Program-made: the position numbers and the translations under genes | Shown: one piece after another, positions 55,955-64,000 of the stretch | How the letters are laid out: the number at the start of each line of letters is the position of its first letter | How positions within the stretch are numbered: position 1 is the stretch's first letter | Notes under the pieces: model-generated | The model's input: only the letters and a program-made list of their open reading frames with translations | Database searches by the model: none | What the model was told of the DNA's origin: nothing | DNA from: Streptococcus mitis | GTDB lineage: Bacteria; Bacillota; Bacilli; Lactobacillales; Streptococcaceae | Reading direction: 5' to 3' | Length of the DNA: 64,000 bases | Assembly (NCBI RefSeq): GCF_901542415.1 | Contig: NZ_CABEHV010000004.1 | Location: 1 to 64,000 of the forward strand

Positions 55955-57712
55955 TTGAGTGAAAAGTCAAGAGAAGACGAAAAATTAAGCTTTAAAGAGC
56001 AGATTTTACGTGATTTAGAAAAAGTAAAACGTTATGAAGGGATTCGTCAAGAGGCCGCTGAATTTGATGAAAAAAAATCAGCTTTGTCTGTCCCTGACAC
56101 AAAAATTGCTGATGAAGAAGTGATGAATGCATCCCTATCAGCTGTTGAAAAAATTATGGAGAATGCACCACGTGTTCCACAGCATCCTAGTGAAGATGTG
56201 CCTGCATCACCGGCAAAGGAACTAAGAGAGGAAGCTCCAATCGTTCCTAGTCACCCTAGTCAAGATGTTCCAGCTTCACCAGCAGATGAGCTTCAAAGAG
56301 AAACTCCTGCCGTCCCAACCCATCCAAGTCAAGATGTGCCGTCTTCTCCAGCGGAAGAAAGTGCCTCAAGACCAGGACCAGGTCCTGTTAGACCTAGAAA
56401 AGTAGAAAAGGAATTCAATGAGATTCCAACAAGAGTAGCTGTTTCTTATAAGACTGAAGCTGAAAAAGAACCTCAGAAAGAAGTAGCAAAACCAGAACAA
56501 GTCACGGAATCGGAAGCTGTTGAAGTCATTACTGAAACTCCACGTCGTAGTCGTCGTGAGACAGTTAAACCAGTTAAGAAGAAAAAATCACATTTGAAGG
56601 CTTTCTTCATTTCACTACTGATTTTCCTTGCCTTGATTTCAGCAGGTGGTTACTTTGGTTACCAGTACGTTCAATCATCTTTATTACCAGTTGATGCAAA
56701 TTCTAAGGAATATGTAACGGTTCAAATCCCAGAAGGATCCAATGTCCAAGAGATTGGATCAGCACTTGAACATTCTGGTGTGATTAAACACGGAGTGATT
56801 TTTGCTTTTTATGCTAAATATAAGAATTATTCAGATTTGAAGGCTGGATATTACAATTTGCAAAAGAGCATGAGTACAGAGGATATCATTAAGGAACTAC
56901 AAAAAGGTGGTACTCCTGAACCTCAAGAACCTTCACTTGCAGATTTAACGATTCCAGAAGGATATACCATTGATCAAATCGCCCAAGCTGTAGGCCAATT
57001 ACAAGGTGAATTTAAAGAGCCTTTGACCGCGGATGCTTTCTTGGCTAAAGTTCAAGATGACAACTTTATCAGTCAAGAAGTTGCTAAATATCCAAACCTA
57101 CTCGAAAGCTTGCCAACGAAAGAAAGTGGGGTTCGTTATCGTTTAGAAGGTTTCCTCTTCCCAGCGACTTACTCTATCAAGGAAAGCACAACTATTGAAA
57201 GCTTGATTGATGAGATGCTGGCAGCTATGGATAAGGCCTTGACTCCGCACTATAGTGCAATCAAGTCTAAAAACTTGACAGTCAATGAATTGCTAACAAT
57301 TGCGTCACTTGTTGAAAAAGAAGGTGCTAAGACTGAAGACCGTAAGTTGATTGCAGGTGTCTTCTACAATCGTTTGAACCTTGGTATGCCACTTCAAAGC
57401 AATATTGCAATCTTGTATGCCCAAGGGAAACTTGGCCAAAATATTAGCCTAGCAGATGATGCTGGAATTGACACATCGATTAATTCACCATATAATGTTT
57501 ATACCAAACCTGGTTTGATGCCTGGTCCAGTAGATAGTCCAAGTCAGGACGCGATTGAAGCAAGTATTAACCAAACAAAGAGTGAGAACCTCTACTTTGT
57601 AGCCAATGTTACAGATGGTAAAGTCTATTACGCAGTGACACAGGAAGAACATGATCGTAATGTAGCTGAGCACGTCAATAGCAAGCTTACTCAAAATAGT
57701 AGTTCAAACTAA
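55955..57712 (+). CDS. mltG: Endolytic murein transglycosylase MltG (YceG-like)
   Basis: Membrane transglycosylase that cuts nascent glycan and is needed for peripheral wall synthesis in pneumococcus. It has 585 residues, TTG start after GAGGAGG. A cytoplasmic region (1-210) holds three near repeats HPSQDVPASPA spaced 23 residues. One membrane segment (about 216-236) is followed by an extracellular LysM-like domain and YceG catalytic domain with SLVEKEGAKTEDRKLIAGVF, which includes the catalytic Glu. It neighbours greA as in other streptococci. Confidence 0.95.
   Translation: MSEKSREDEKLSFKEQILRDLEKVKRYEGIRQEAAEFDEKKSALSVPDTKIADEEVMNASLSAVEKIMENAPRVPQHPSEDVPASPAKELREEAPIVPSHPSQDVPASPADELQRETPAVPTHPSQDVPSSPAEESASRPGPGPVRPRKVEKEFNEIPTRVAVSYKTEAEKEPQKEVAKPEQVTESEAVEVITETPRRSRRETVKPVKKKKSHLKAFFISLLIFLALISAGGYFGYQYVQSSLLPVDANSKEYVTVQIPEGSNVQEIGSALEHSGVIKHGVIFAFYAKYKNYSDLKAGYYNLQKSMSTEDIIKELQKGGTPEPQEPSLADLTIPEGYTIDQIAQAVGQLQGEFKEPLTADAFLAKVQDDNFISQEVAKYPNLLESLPTKESGVRYRLEGFLFPATYSIKESTTIESLIDEMLAAMDKALTPHYSAIKSKNLTVNELLTIASLVEKEGAKTEDRKLIAGVFYNRLNLGMPLQSNIAILYAQGKLGQNISLADDAGIDTSINSPYNVYTKPGLMPGPVDSPSQDAIEASINQTKSENLYFVANVTDGKVYYAVTQEEHDRNVAEHVNSKLTQNSSSN
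56178..56360 (+). repeat. 69-bp in-gene repeats in mltG
   Basis: Two and a half tandem units coding for HPSxDVPASPA plus a charged/Pro linker. Repeat number in this cytoplasmic part is likely to vary between strains. In frame, so no disruption. Confidence 0.7.
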
Positions 57713-57772
57713 GACTACAAAAATGAGAATCTCAGATAGAGATTCAATACTATCGAAAGAAAGTTGAGAAAA

Positions 57773-58255
57773 ATGGCAGAAAAAACATATCCTATGACCC
57801 TTGAGGAAAAGGAAAAACTTGAAAAAGAATTAGAAGAATTGAAATTGGTTCGCCGTCCAGAAGTGGTAGAACGCATTAAGATTGCCCGTTCATACGGTGA
57901 TCTTTCTGAAAACAGTGAATACGAAGCAGCTAAGGATGAACAAGCCTTTGTCGAAGGGCAAATCTCTAGCTTGGAAACAAAAATTCGCTATGCTGAAATC
58001 GTCAATAGCGACTCAGTTGCTCAAGATGAAGTAGCGATTGGTAAAACAGTCACTATCCAAGAAATTGGTGAGGACGAAGAAGAAGTTTATATTATTGTAG
58101 GTTCAGCGGGTGCGGATGCCTTTGCAGGTAAAGTTTCAAATGAAAGCCCAATTGGACAAGCCTTGATTGGCAAGAAAACAGGTGACACAGCAACCATTGA
58201 AACACCTGTTGGTAGCTATGATGTAAAAATCTTGAAGGTTGAAAAAACAGCCTAA
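57773..58255 (+). CDS. greA: Transcription elongation factor GreA
   Basis: Stimulates transcript cleavage by backtracked RNA polymerase. It has 160 residues from ATG 57773 ([20 protein letters not shown]), the standard GreA length; a TTG nine bases upstream is in frame but unnecessary. Coiled-coil tip [20 protein letters not shown] has the catalytic acidic residues. The C-terminal FKBP-like domain ends with VKILKVEK. Confidence 0.97.
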   Translation: MAEKTYPMTLEEKEKLEKELEELKLVRRPEVVERIKIARSYGDLSENSEYEAAKDEQAFVEGQISSLETKIRYAEIVNSDSVAQDEVAIGKTVTIQEIGEDEEEVYIIVGSAGADAFAGKVSNESPIGQALIGKKTGDTATIETPVGSYDVKILKVEKTA

Positions 58256-58261
58256 AAATAG

Positions 58262-58306
58262 AAAAAAGGAGTGGGGAGGCGATGCGCTTCACTCACTCCT
58301 TTTTCC
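58262..58306 (+). terminator. Terminator after greA
   Basis: AAAAAAGGAGTG ... CACTCCTTTTT stem. Confidence 0.85.
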
Positions 58307-58313
58307 ATTTTGC

Positions 58314-58417
58314 TACTCTTCGAAAATCAAATTCAAACCACGTCAGCGTAGCCTTGCCGTACTCAAGTACAGCCTGCGGCTAGCTTCCTAGTTTGCTCTT
58401 TGATTTTCATTGAGTAT
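58314..58417 (+). repeat. BOX element (boxA-boxC type)
   Basis: 104 bases, TACTCTTCGAAAATC to TTTTCATTGAGTAT; very close to the 10364-10467 copy, with CGTCAGCGTAGCCTTGCCGTA. It lies between greA and the permease. Confidence 0.9.
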
Positions 58418-58441
58418 AAATTAAATTGAATTGGAGACGAT

Positions 58442-59806
58442 ATGAGTTCAAAGAAGAAAAAAAATAAGATGGAGCGTGGTCTGACCAATCGTCACGTGCA
58501 GGTTATGGCCATTGCGGGAACAATCGGAACAGGACTCTTTTTGGGAGCAGGTCGCTCTATCAGCCTAACAGGTCCTTCCATTGTACTGATTTATATGATT
58601 ACTGGGGCTTTCATGTTCCTCATGATGCGTGCAGTTGGGGAAATGCTCTACCAAGACCCTGAGCAACATACCTTTATCAACTTTATCACGCGCCATTTGG
58701 GTAAGTGCTGGGGCTATTTCTCAGTTTGGTCTTACTGGCTATCCGTTGTCTTTATCGGTATGGCGGAAATCACTGCTATCGCACATTATGTGCAATTTTG
58801 GTTCCCAACTTGGCCGAGTTGGATGATTGAGATTGGATTTTTGACCATTCTAGCCTTGGTCAATTTGATTGCGGTGAAGCTCTTTGGGGAAGTTGAGTTT
58901 TGGTTTGCGATGGTCAAGATTGTGGCTATTTTAGCCATGATTGCGACAGGGGTCTTTATGGTCTTGACAGGCTTTAAGACACCTCATGGAGTAGCAAGTT
59001 TGGCCAATATCACCGACAATTTCTCCCTCTTCCCTAATGGTGGAGTGAACTTTGTCATGGCCTTTCAGATGGTTTTTTTTGCTTACCTCATGATTGAATT
59101 TATCGGGGTAACAACTTCTGAAACCAAAAATCCACGTCAGGTCTTGCCAAAAGCCGTTAAGGAAATTCCTTTGCGTATCGCCTTTTTCTACGGTGGTGCC
59201 CTCTTAGCCATCATGGCTATCATTCCGTGGCGTGAACTTGCTTCAGCTGATTCTCCCTTTGTTACGGTATTTGAATTGGCAGGTATCAAGTGGGCAGCAG
59301 CCTTGATTAACTTCGTCGTTTTGACCTCAGCAGCATCTGCTCTTAACTCAACCCTTTATTCAACAGGTCGTCATTTGTACCAGATTGCTCATGATTCACC
59401 AAATCTATTCTTGAAGGCTATTAAGGCAGATACTCTCTCTAGACACAATGTGCCACAAAATGCTATCATCGCTTCAGCAATCTTGATTGCCCTAGCAGCC
59501 TTTATCAATGTCTTGCCAGGAGTTTCCGATGCCTTTGCCTTGATTACGGCATCATCATCAGGTGTCTATATCGCCATTTATATCTTGATTATGGTGGCTC
59601 ACCTTAAATACCGCAAGTCACCAGACTTTATGGCGGATGGCTATCTCATGCCCCATTATCGTTTCCTAAATCCTTTAACCATGCTCTTCTTTGCCTTTGT
59701 CTTTGTAACCCTCTTTTTACAAGAGTCTACATTTGTAGGAGCAATCGGATCAGCTATCTGGATTATCGGTTTTGGGATTTACAGCCAGTGGAAATTTAGA
59801 AAATAG
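58442..59806 (+). CDS. Amino-acid permease (APC superfamily)
   Basis: 454 residues, about 12 hydrophobic segments. The AAT-family signature is AIAGTIGTGLFLGAGRSISLTGPS in TM1, followed by FINFITRHLGKCWGYFSVWSYW; Gly-rich helix break present. Related to CycA/AnsP-type permeases; exact substrate (alanine, serine, asparagine etc.) cannot be assigned. GGAGACG before the ATG; the BOX element precedes directly. Confidence 0.88.
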   Translation: MSSKKKKNKMERGLTNRHVQVMAIAGTIGTGLFLGAGRSISLTGPSIVLIYMITGAFMFLMMRAVGEMLYQDPEQHTFINFITRHLGKCWGYFSVWSYWLSVVFIGMAEITAIAHYVQFWFPTWPSWMIEIGFLTILALVNLIAVKLFGEVEFWFAMVKIVAILAMIATGVFMVLTGFKTPHGVASLANITDNFSLFPNGGVNFVMAFQMVFFAYLMIEFIGVTTSETKNPRQVLPKAVKEIPLRIAFFYGGALLAIMAIIPWRELASADSPFVTVFELAGIKWAAALINFVVLTSAASALNSTLYSTGRHLYQIAHDSPNLFLKAIKADTLSRHNVPQNAIIASAILIALAAFINVLPGVSDAFALITASSSGVYIAIYILIMVAHLKYRKSPDFMADGYLMPHYRFLNPLTMLFFAFVFVTLFLQESTFVGAIGSAIWIIGFGIYSQWKFRK

Positions 59807-59812
59807 ATTAAG

Positions 59813-59844
59813 GACTCATCAACTCAGCTTGGTGGGTTTTTCTT
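59813..59844 (+). terminator. Terminator after permease gene
   Basis: ACTCATCA ... TGGTGGGT stem with G-T pairs, then TTTTTC. Confidence 0.65.
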
Positions 59845-59858
59845 TTAAAATCAAGTCA

Positions 59859-59893
59859 AAAAGCACCAAGGTCTAAAGTGACTTTGGTGCTTT
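59859..59893. terminator. Second terminator, convergent with rgg gene
   Basis: AAAGCACCAA ... TTGGTGCTTT stem with A and T flanks; suits the minus-strand regulator gene as well. Confidence 0.75.
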
Positions 59894-59934
59894 AAAGTTG
59901 TAAATATTTTGCTCTAAACTGCTGTTGATAGTTA

Positions 59935-60858
59935 TTATACATCTTCCGTAGGGAATGGAATACCCGTTTCATTTAGTCGTTGAACCTCTTGGATAAATGA
60001 GTTTTTTATATAAAACATATTTGGTAGTGGGAAAAGGTCGTTCTGGGCATCAATGTAATGAAGAAGAGTATTAGCTAGTTCAATAGCCTTAGGATTGTTT
60101 TGTCGAAGTAGATTGTATACTTCATACATGTTTAAGTGAAATAGGGGATTTATTGCAATGTCAGTGTAGGCTTCTTGAGTTAGTATTAGTTTTAACTTAT
60201 AGATGAGTTTTTCAGCTTTGTCATAGTAGCCATAGCGAGAGTAAGTCCTCACCAAGCTAGTACCACACTGAATATATAAGCGAGCAAAATCTACAGTTCT
60301 ATATTTAAACTTATCTAATCCTTTAACGATTAGATTTTCGAGGTATTCAAGGAATTGTACTTCAAAAAATTTATCTTCAAATAGAAAGAGAACAAGAACA
60401 ATAGTAAAATCACGAATATAAAGTGTATCTATACTTAAGATATAGTCAATCAAGTAATGAATAGCTTCTAGTTCATCAGGAGTGAATTCACCCAATCTCA
60501 TTGAACGTTTGCTAGTGGCTAATTTTAGGGTGTAATATTCTATGAGATCTATCCATTCACTTTTTTCCCCTAATAGTTGTCTGGCTTTAGCTATATCATC
60601 TTTACTGATTGCATTGGAAATTTGTTTTAATCTTTGAGTATGCTCATCTTGAATATGTAACAATTCTGCATAGTCTGCTGGATCTAAATTAAATCTGTTC
60701 AAAATTTCAAAAAAAGTATCGACTTTGACAGTTGCTAAACCTTTTTCAAAGCGACTGAGGTTGTTGGGAGTAATGGCATCTCCAGCAGCCTCTTTAAGGC
60801 TCATATTGCGATCTTGACGGATTTTATAAACGATTTCTCCATAGTGTTTTGATTCCAT
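59935..60858 (-). CDS. Rgg/MutR-family transcriptional regulator
   Basis: 307 residues. An N-terminal HTH (about 6-60) contains MSLKEAAGDAITPNNLSRFE and the strong RFEKGLATVKVDTFFEIL helix. The rest is helical, as in Rgg/GadR/MutR proteins whose TPR-like domain often binds short peptides; no SHP-type peptide gene is seen nearby. It is divergent from a large surface protein gene across two inverted repeats and a G tract, so it probably controls that gene and itself. Confidence 0.88.
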   Translation of the reverse strand: MESKHYGEIVYKIRQDRNMSLKEAAGDAITPNNLSRFEKGLATVKVDTFFEILNRFNLDPADYAELLHIQDEHTQRLKQISNAISKDDIAKARQLLGEKSEWIDLIEYYTLKLATSKRSMRLGEFTPDELEAIHYLIDYILSIDTLYIRDFTIVLVLFLFEDKFFEVQFLEYLENLIVKGLDKFKYRTVDFARLYIQCGTSLVRTYSRYGYYDKAEKLIYKLKLILTQEAYTDIAINPLFHLNMYEVYNLLRQNNPKAIELANTLLHYIDAQNDLFPLPNMFYIKNSFIQEVQRLNETGIPFPTEDV

Positions 60859-60920
60859 AATGTTCTCCTTGAACTTTATTGGTTTTATTATAACTTAAAT
60901 TTCTCCATTTTTGGAAAAAA

Positions 60921-60936
60921 CTACTGTTTTTAGTAG
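60921..60936. promoter_or_regulatory. Candidate regulator operator 1
   Basis: CTACTGTTTTTAGTAG; imperfect inverted repeat of the same type as operator 2, nearer to the rgg start. Confidence 0.55.
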
Positions 60937-60953
60937 ATTTTTTTGAAAAAGTC

Positions 60954-60964
60954 GGGGGGGGGGG
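60954..60964 (+). repeat. Poly-G tract (11 G)
   Basis: Eleven consecutive G in an otherwise AT-rich intergenic region, between operators 1 and 2. Slippage would change the spacing of these sites. Confidence 0.9.
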
Positions 60965-60972
60965 ATAAATTT

Positions 60973-60988
60973 CTACTGTTTTCAGTAG
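60973..60988. promoter_or_regulatory. Candidate regulator operator 2
   Basis: CTACTGTTTTCAGTAG, a perfect inverted repeat (extendable on each side by TTT/AAA). Centre lies 52 bases from operator 1 and about 48 upstream of the expected start of the adhesin transcript. Confidence 0.65.
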
Positions 60989-61016
60989 AAATATCCAAAA
61001 AGGGGATTATTTACTG

Positions 61017-61022
61017 TATAAT
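61017..61022 (+). promoter_or_regulatory. -10 element of the surface protein gene
   Basis: TATAAT, with no good -35 at the right distance (TCCAAA at 60994-60999), which suggests dependence on an activator bound at operator 2. Confidence 0.6.
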
Positions 61023-61051
61023 CAAGTCAATCAAAAATAAAGGAGATAAGG

Positions 61052-63892
61052 ATGAAAAAGTCCCTGGTTATAACAACTGCTACAGTTGCTGGTTTGGGAG
61101 TCGCTGCAACTGCTACAACAGTTCTCGCTACTGAAGCTCCAACTGAAAACACAGTCAACTCTACTATCAACAATAAGGTCACAGACAAAGACCTATCTGA
61201 CGCTGAAAAACGTGCTGTGGATACAGCTAAAGATGCCGACCAAAAAGCAAAAGATGCTGAACAAGCCAAAGATACGCTTGATAAAGCGCAAAAAGATAAA
61301 GACGCAAAGAAAACTGAAAAAGAAGTTCTTGAAAAAGCCCTTGAAAAGGCAAAAGATGCTACACCTGAGAAAATCCAAAAGGAAACAGAAGATGTAGACG
61401 CTAAAGAAAAGGCTAAAACAGACAAAGAAGCCGAAGCCAAAGATAAGGCTGACCAAGTGACTAAAAAGTCTGACGAAGCCAAACTCTCTAAAGACGAGCT
61501 TGATAAGGCCCGTACAGGTGTAGAAAAGGCTGACAAAGAGTTGAAAGACGCAACGGACGACTTTGACCCAGCTGCGAAAGAAAAGGCTCAACAAGAAAAA
61601 GATGCCGCGGATAAAGACGTTCTTGTAAAAGACCAAGCTAAACGCGATGCGGAAATAGAGCTTGAAAAAGCAAAAGAAGACGATAAAACGCGCGAAGCTA
61701 AGAAAGTTCAAGAACGCCAAAACAAAACCGACAAAGAAGCGGAAAAAACTGTAAAAGAAGGTCTTGTCAAAGACGCAGAACAAGCCATCAAAGACGCTAA
61801 AGAAAAATTGAAAACCGTACAGTATCCAACAGATGTAACTGTAACTCCAGAATGGCGAGAAAAAGCTAAAGAGCTCATCAAACGACGTATGGATAAGTAC
61901 CCAGAGCCATATCCAGATATGACAGGCATGGATGCAGACCAAATTGACAAAGCGGATGAAGAATGGAACGCTCGCTATAACGTTTGGTTGGAACAATATC
62001 GTAAAGATATTCGCCGACTAGAAGAAGAGTTGACTAAACTAGACCGTGAAACAAATGAGAACTGGATGGAACGTATCAGTAATATTAGTGAGACTGGAAT
62101 CCAAGATGGGGAAAATGATGTTAAATATGACCCAAACAATCTACCTCAAGATGTTGTGGATGATTTAAACAACCATTTTGTTACTCTTTTAAACAGTCTT
62201 CGTAAACAATTAGGTCTGTCAGAAGCCAAACTCAATACAAACAATAAAGATTTTGCCAAAGAAGTAGCAAAAATTTATAAAGACAATGGCTATCAAGACC
62301 TAAGTCACTTTGGGCGAGGAATTAATGATGTTGCTCGAAAAAGAGGATTAAAACCGTCCGAAGATCCTGGTGTTGATACGCATACACAATATTATGAAGA
62401 CCTCATGAATGTTCCAATGGGTTCAGATAGAATGACTAAACGTGAATTGCTTGCACGTATGACAGAGTCATTTATGTCATTCTTTGCTGAAGGTTACTTG
62501 ACAGGTGGCTACGGTCATTTTTATAGTTTGTTACAAGCCGACACCGTAGGATTAAATACATCAATCATCAAAGGTGGACAACTTTTAACTGACCTTGGTG
62601 ACCCTGATTTCACACACGTATACCGTATTCACGTTTTGAAAGTGAAAAGTGAAAAATATATTGACAACGATAACACAGACATCCAAAAAGCTAAGTATGA
62701 TGACCTCTATGGACCAAATTCAACAGCTAACCTTCCAACACCAACTCTACAAAACAAACAAGAAGTAGAAGCCGAATTGGAAAAAGCTAAAGCTGATAAG
62801 AAGACTGCTGAAGCTAATTTGGAACAAGTGAAAACAGAGCTTCAAGAAATTGAGAAACGCATTACCGACCTAGAAAAAGAAGTATCTGAAACACCAGCCA
62901 AAGAAGCAAAACGTGCGGAAGCTGTCAAAGAGCTTGAAAAAGCTAAAGAAAAAGCAGAAGACGCTCAACGTAAGCTAGAACGTGCGACACTTGACGATAA
63001 TGCCAAATCATTGCGTCTGGAAAAAGCTCGCAAGGAAAAAGACGAAGCCGACAAAGAATTGGCTAAGAAATTGGCGGAAAGTCAGCAAAAAGACAAAGAT
63101 TTGGAAAATGCCCAGATTGAGCGTTTGAAAGCCGATAAAGAGTTGAAAGATGCAGAAGACGCACTTCAAAAAGCAAAAGACAAGTTGGCGGAAACAATTC
63201 GCTTAAGCCAAGAAAAAGCCAATTTAGAAGCTGAATTGAAAGCTAAGTCAAAAGAGTTGGATGAACTCTGCAAGCACGTAGATGATTTGAAACGTGACGT
63301 GAAGCAAAAAGAAGACGAAGCTGAAAAAGCTCGTAAAGTTAAAGATGATGCAGAACGCGAGTATCAAAAATTGCTCCTACGTAAGACAATCGACGACGCA
63401 CTTATTCCAGAACAACCAGAATTCAAAGGTGGTGTAAACGGACCAGGTGCGATTCAACCAGAACAACCAGATTTCCCGCTTGATAAATTACCTAAGCAAG
63501 AGCTGAAAATTGACGAACCAAAAGTAGAACAGCCAAGAGTCGAACAGCCTAAGACAGAAGAACCGAAGGTAGAACAACCAAAGGTTGAAAAACCAAAAGC
63601 TGAAAAACCAAAAGTAGAGCAACCAAAAGGTGAAGAACCAAATAAAGTTCCTAAAGGTGACAGACCAAGTGACCAACAGAATGCCGACAAACCAGGTCAA
63701 GCTGGGGACCAGAACGTGAAACCTGTGGGACCAGCACCAAGCTACCAAGCACCTGCAGTTCTATCTCCAGCCCAAGAAGAAGCTGGACAAAAAGCATTGC
63801 CAAATACCGGCAGTCAAATCAGCCTACTAGCTTTATTAGGATATGGATTCTTGGTAGGATTAGGAATTATTTTAAAGAAAAAAGAGGGATAA
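61052..63892 (+). CDS. LPxTG surface protein with SEC10/PgrA surface-exclusion-like domain
   Basis: 946 residues. Signal peptide about 1-27 (MKKSLVITTATVAGLGVAAT). A long Lys/Glu/Asp-Ala coiled coil spans about 45-260. A globular domain at about 365-560 (VDDLNNHFVTLLNSLRKQLG, LARMTESFMSFFAEGYLTGG, GGYGHFYSLL) resembles the SEC10/PgrA surface exclusion domain of plasmid conjugation systems. A second coiled coil runs about 565-780, then an EQPK-type Pro-Lys-Glu repeat wall-spanning region. Sorting signal LPNTG is near residue 917 with a hydrophobic tail and KKKEG. AAGGAG before ATG. Role inferred as adhesion, aggregation or exclusion; coiled coils may mislead homology. Confidence 0.85.
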   Translation: MKKSLVITTATVAGLGVAATATTVLATEAPTENTVNSTINNKVTDKDLSDAEKRAVDTAKDADQKAKDAEQAKDTLDKAQKDKDAKKTEKEVLEKALEKAKDATPEKIQKETEDVDAKEKAKTDKEAEAKDKADQVTKKSDEAKLSKDELDKARTGVEKADKELKDATDDFDPAAKEKAQQEKDAADKDVLVKDQAKRDAEIELEKAKEDDKTREAKKVQERQNKTDKEAEKTVKEGLVKDAEQAIKDAKEKLKTVQYPTDVTVTPEWREKAKELIKRRMDKYPEPYPDMTGMDADQIDKADEEWNARYNVWLEQYRKDIRRLEEELTKLDRETNENWMERISNISETGIQDGENDVKYDPNNLPQDVVDDLNNHFVTLLNSLRKQLGLSEAKLNTNNKDFAKEVAKIYKDNGYQDLSHFGRGINDVARKRGLKPSEDPGVDTHTQYYEDLMNVPMGSDRMTKRELLARMTESFMSFFAEGYLTGGYGHFYSLLQADTVGLNTSIIKGGQLLTDLGDPDFTHVYRIHVLKVKSEKYIDNDNTDIQKAKYDDLYGPNSTANLPTPTLQNKQEVEAELEKAKADKKTAEANLEQVKTELQEIEKRITDLEKEVSETPAKEAKRAEAVKELEKAKEKAEDAQRKLERATLDDNAKSLRLEKARKEKDEADKELAKKLAESQQKDKDLENAQIERLKADKELKDAEDALQKAKDKLAETIRLSQEKANLEAELKAKSKELDELCKHVDDLKRDVKQKEDEAEKARKVKDDAEREYQKLLLRKTIDDALIPEQPEFKGGVNGPGAIQPEQPDFPLDKLPKQELKIDEPKVEQPRVEQPKTEEPKVEQPKVEKPKAEKPKVEQPKGEEPNKVPKGDRPSDQQNADKPGQAGDQNVKPVGPAPSYQAPAVLSPAQEEAGQKALPNTGSQISLLALLGYGFLVGLGIILKKKEG

Positions 63893-63894
63893 AA

Positions 63895-64000
63895 ATTGAA
63901 AAAAAAGTTGCATTTGTATTATCCTTAGTAACTAGCTTATTGCTTCTGGCAGCCTGCTCATCAGCAGATGGAACTTATGTCTACCAAGGTAGCATGCCAT
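63895..64000 (+). CDS. Lipoprotein, 3' end missing and start uncertain
   Basis: The frame opening after the surface protein reads KKVAFVLSLVTSLLLLAACS, with a clear lipobox LAAC, then SADGTYVYQGSMP to the window edge. No ATG, GTG or TTG is in frame near a ribosome binding site. A TTG at 63896-63898 would fit if the A run 63899-63906 had nine rather than eight A. Alternatively an ATT start at 63895 is used. Translation coupling with the surface protein (2-3 bases apart) implies an operon. Confidence 0.6.
   Translation, partial: MEKKVAFVLSLVTSLLLLAACSSADGTYVYQGSMP

Noticed and set aside
60859..61051. SHP-type peptide pheromone gene next to the Rgg regulator
   Set aside because: No short hydrophobic peptide with a ribosome binding site was found on either strand here; it could be elsewhere.
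60943..61134. Open frame through the G tract into the surface protein signal region
   Set aside because: It overlaps the operators and the adhesin start in another frame and depends on the G-tract length; no ribosome binding site.

Overview
The window is a chromosomal segment of a Mitis-group Streptococcus. Gene order (tpiA-lytC-dpr-folA-clpX-engB, mntE/mgtA, rpsF-ssb-rpsR, murE, aliB, murC-mltG-greA) and protein sequences resemble S. pneumoniae very closely. Several proteins (LytC, the adhesins) are divergent enough that S. mitis or another close relative is more likely than a typical pneumococcus. BOX elements, low GC and extended -10 (TGnTATAAT) promoters fit this group. Identity is inferred from remembered families; no search was run.

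Layout. 1-8943: end of tpiA, a frame-disrupted lytC (choline-binding lysozyme), dpr (iron storage), folA, clpX-engB, ridA, and rapZ-yvcK-whiA. 8944-9368: a compact locus with all the parts of an Fst/par-type type I toxin-antitoxin system: a 31-residue hydrophobic peptide, a convergent antisense RNA, shared direct repeats and a shared bidirectional terminator. 9369-14880: FNR-type flavoenzyme, the cdaA-cdaR-glmM operon (c-di-AMP and wall precursor), a DUF1149 gene and a degV gene broken by an in-frame stop. 14881-15258: three tandem units of about 109 bp, each able to form a long hairpin, just upstream of dapB. 15259-23342: dapB-cca-ABC-F, then the manganese module of divergent mntE and mgtA, the latter behind a yybP-ykoY-type Mn2+ riboswitch. 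23343-25660: a MucBP-type wall-anchored adhesin with one frameshift, bounded by two copies of the same terminator.

25661-45136 is mostly housekeeping: deformylase-like protein, yaaA, flavin reductase, MFS transporter, aminotransferase, asnS, rpsF-ssb-rpsR, a HAD-cyclophilin fusion, cvfD, a tRNA methyltransferase, ppaC, murE and a MurJ/YtgP-type flippase. Four genes here (yaaA, the 31395 gene, the 38237 methyltransferase, murE) have promoters so close to the start codon that the mRNAs should be leaderless. 45137-58255: aliB lipoprotein, two PLP sulfur-amino-acid enzymes, a Snf2 helicase, an uncharacterised disordered protein, murC, two acetyltransferases, mltG and greA. Many of these act in peptidoglycan synthesis (glmM, dapB, murE, flippase, murC, mltG).

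58256-64000 looks accessory: an amino-acid permease, an Rgg-type regulator, and a large coiled-coil LPxTG protein with a SEC10/PgrA surface-exclusion-like domain. A lipoprotein gene follows and is cut by the window edge. Between regulator and adhesin lie two CTACTG-type inverted repeats about five helical turns apart, with an 11-G homopolymer between them. This is a plausible regulated and possibly phase-variable adhesin switch.

Caution: lytC, the MucBP adhesin and the last lipoprotein are all out of frame by single bases in short A runs. These may be real pseudogenes, contingency tracts or sequencing errors. The degV defect is a substitution-type stop and is not explained by homopolymer error.
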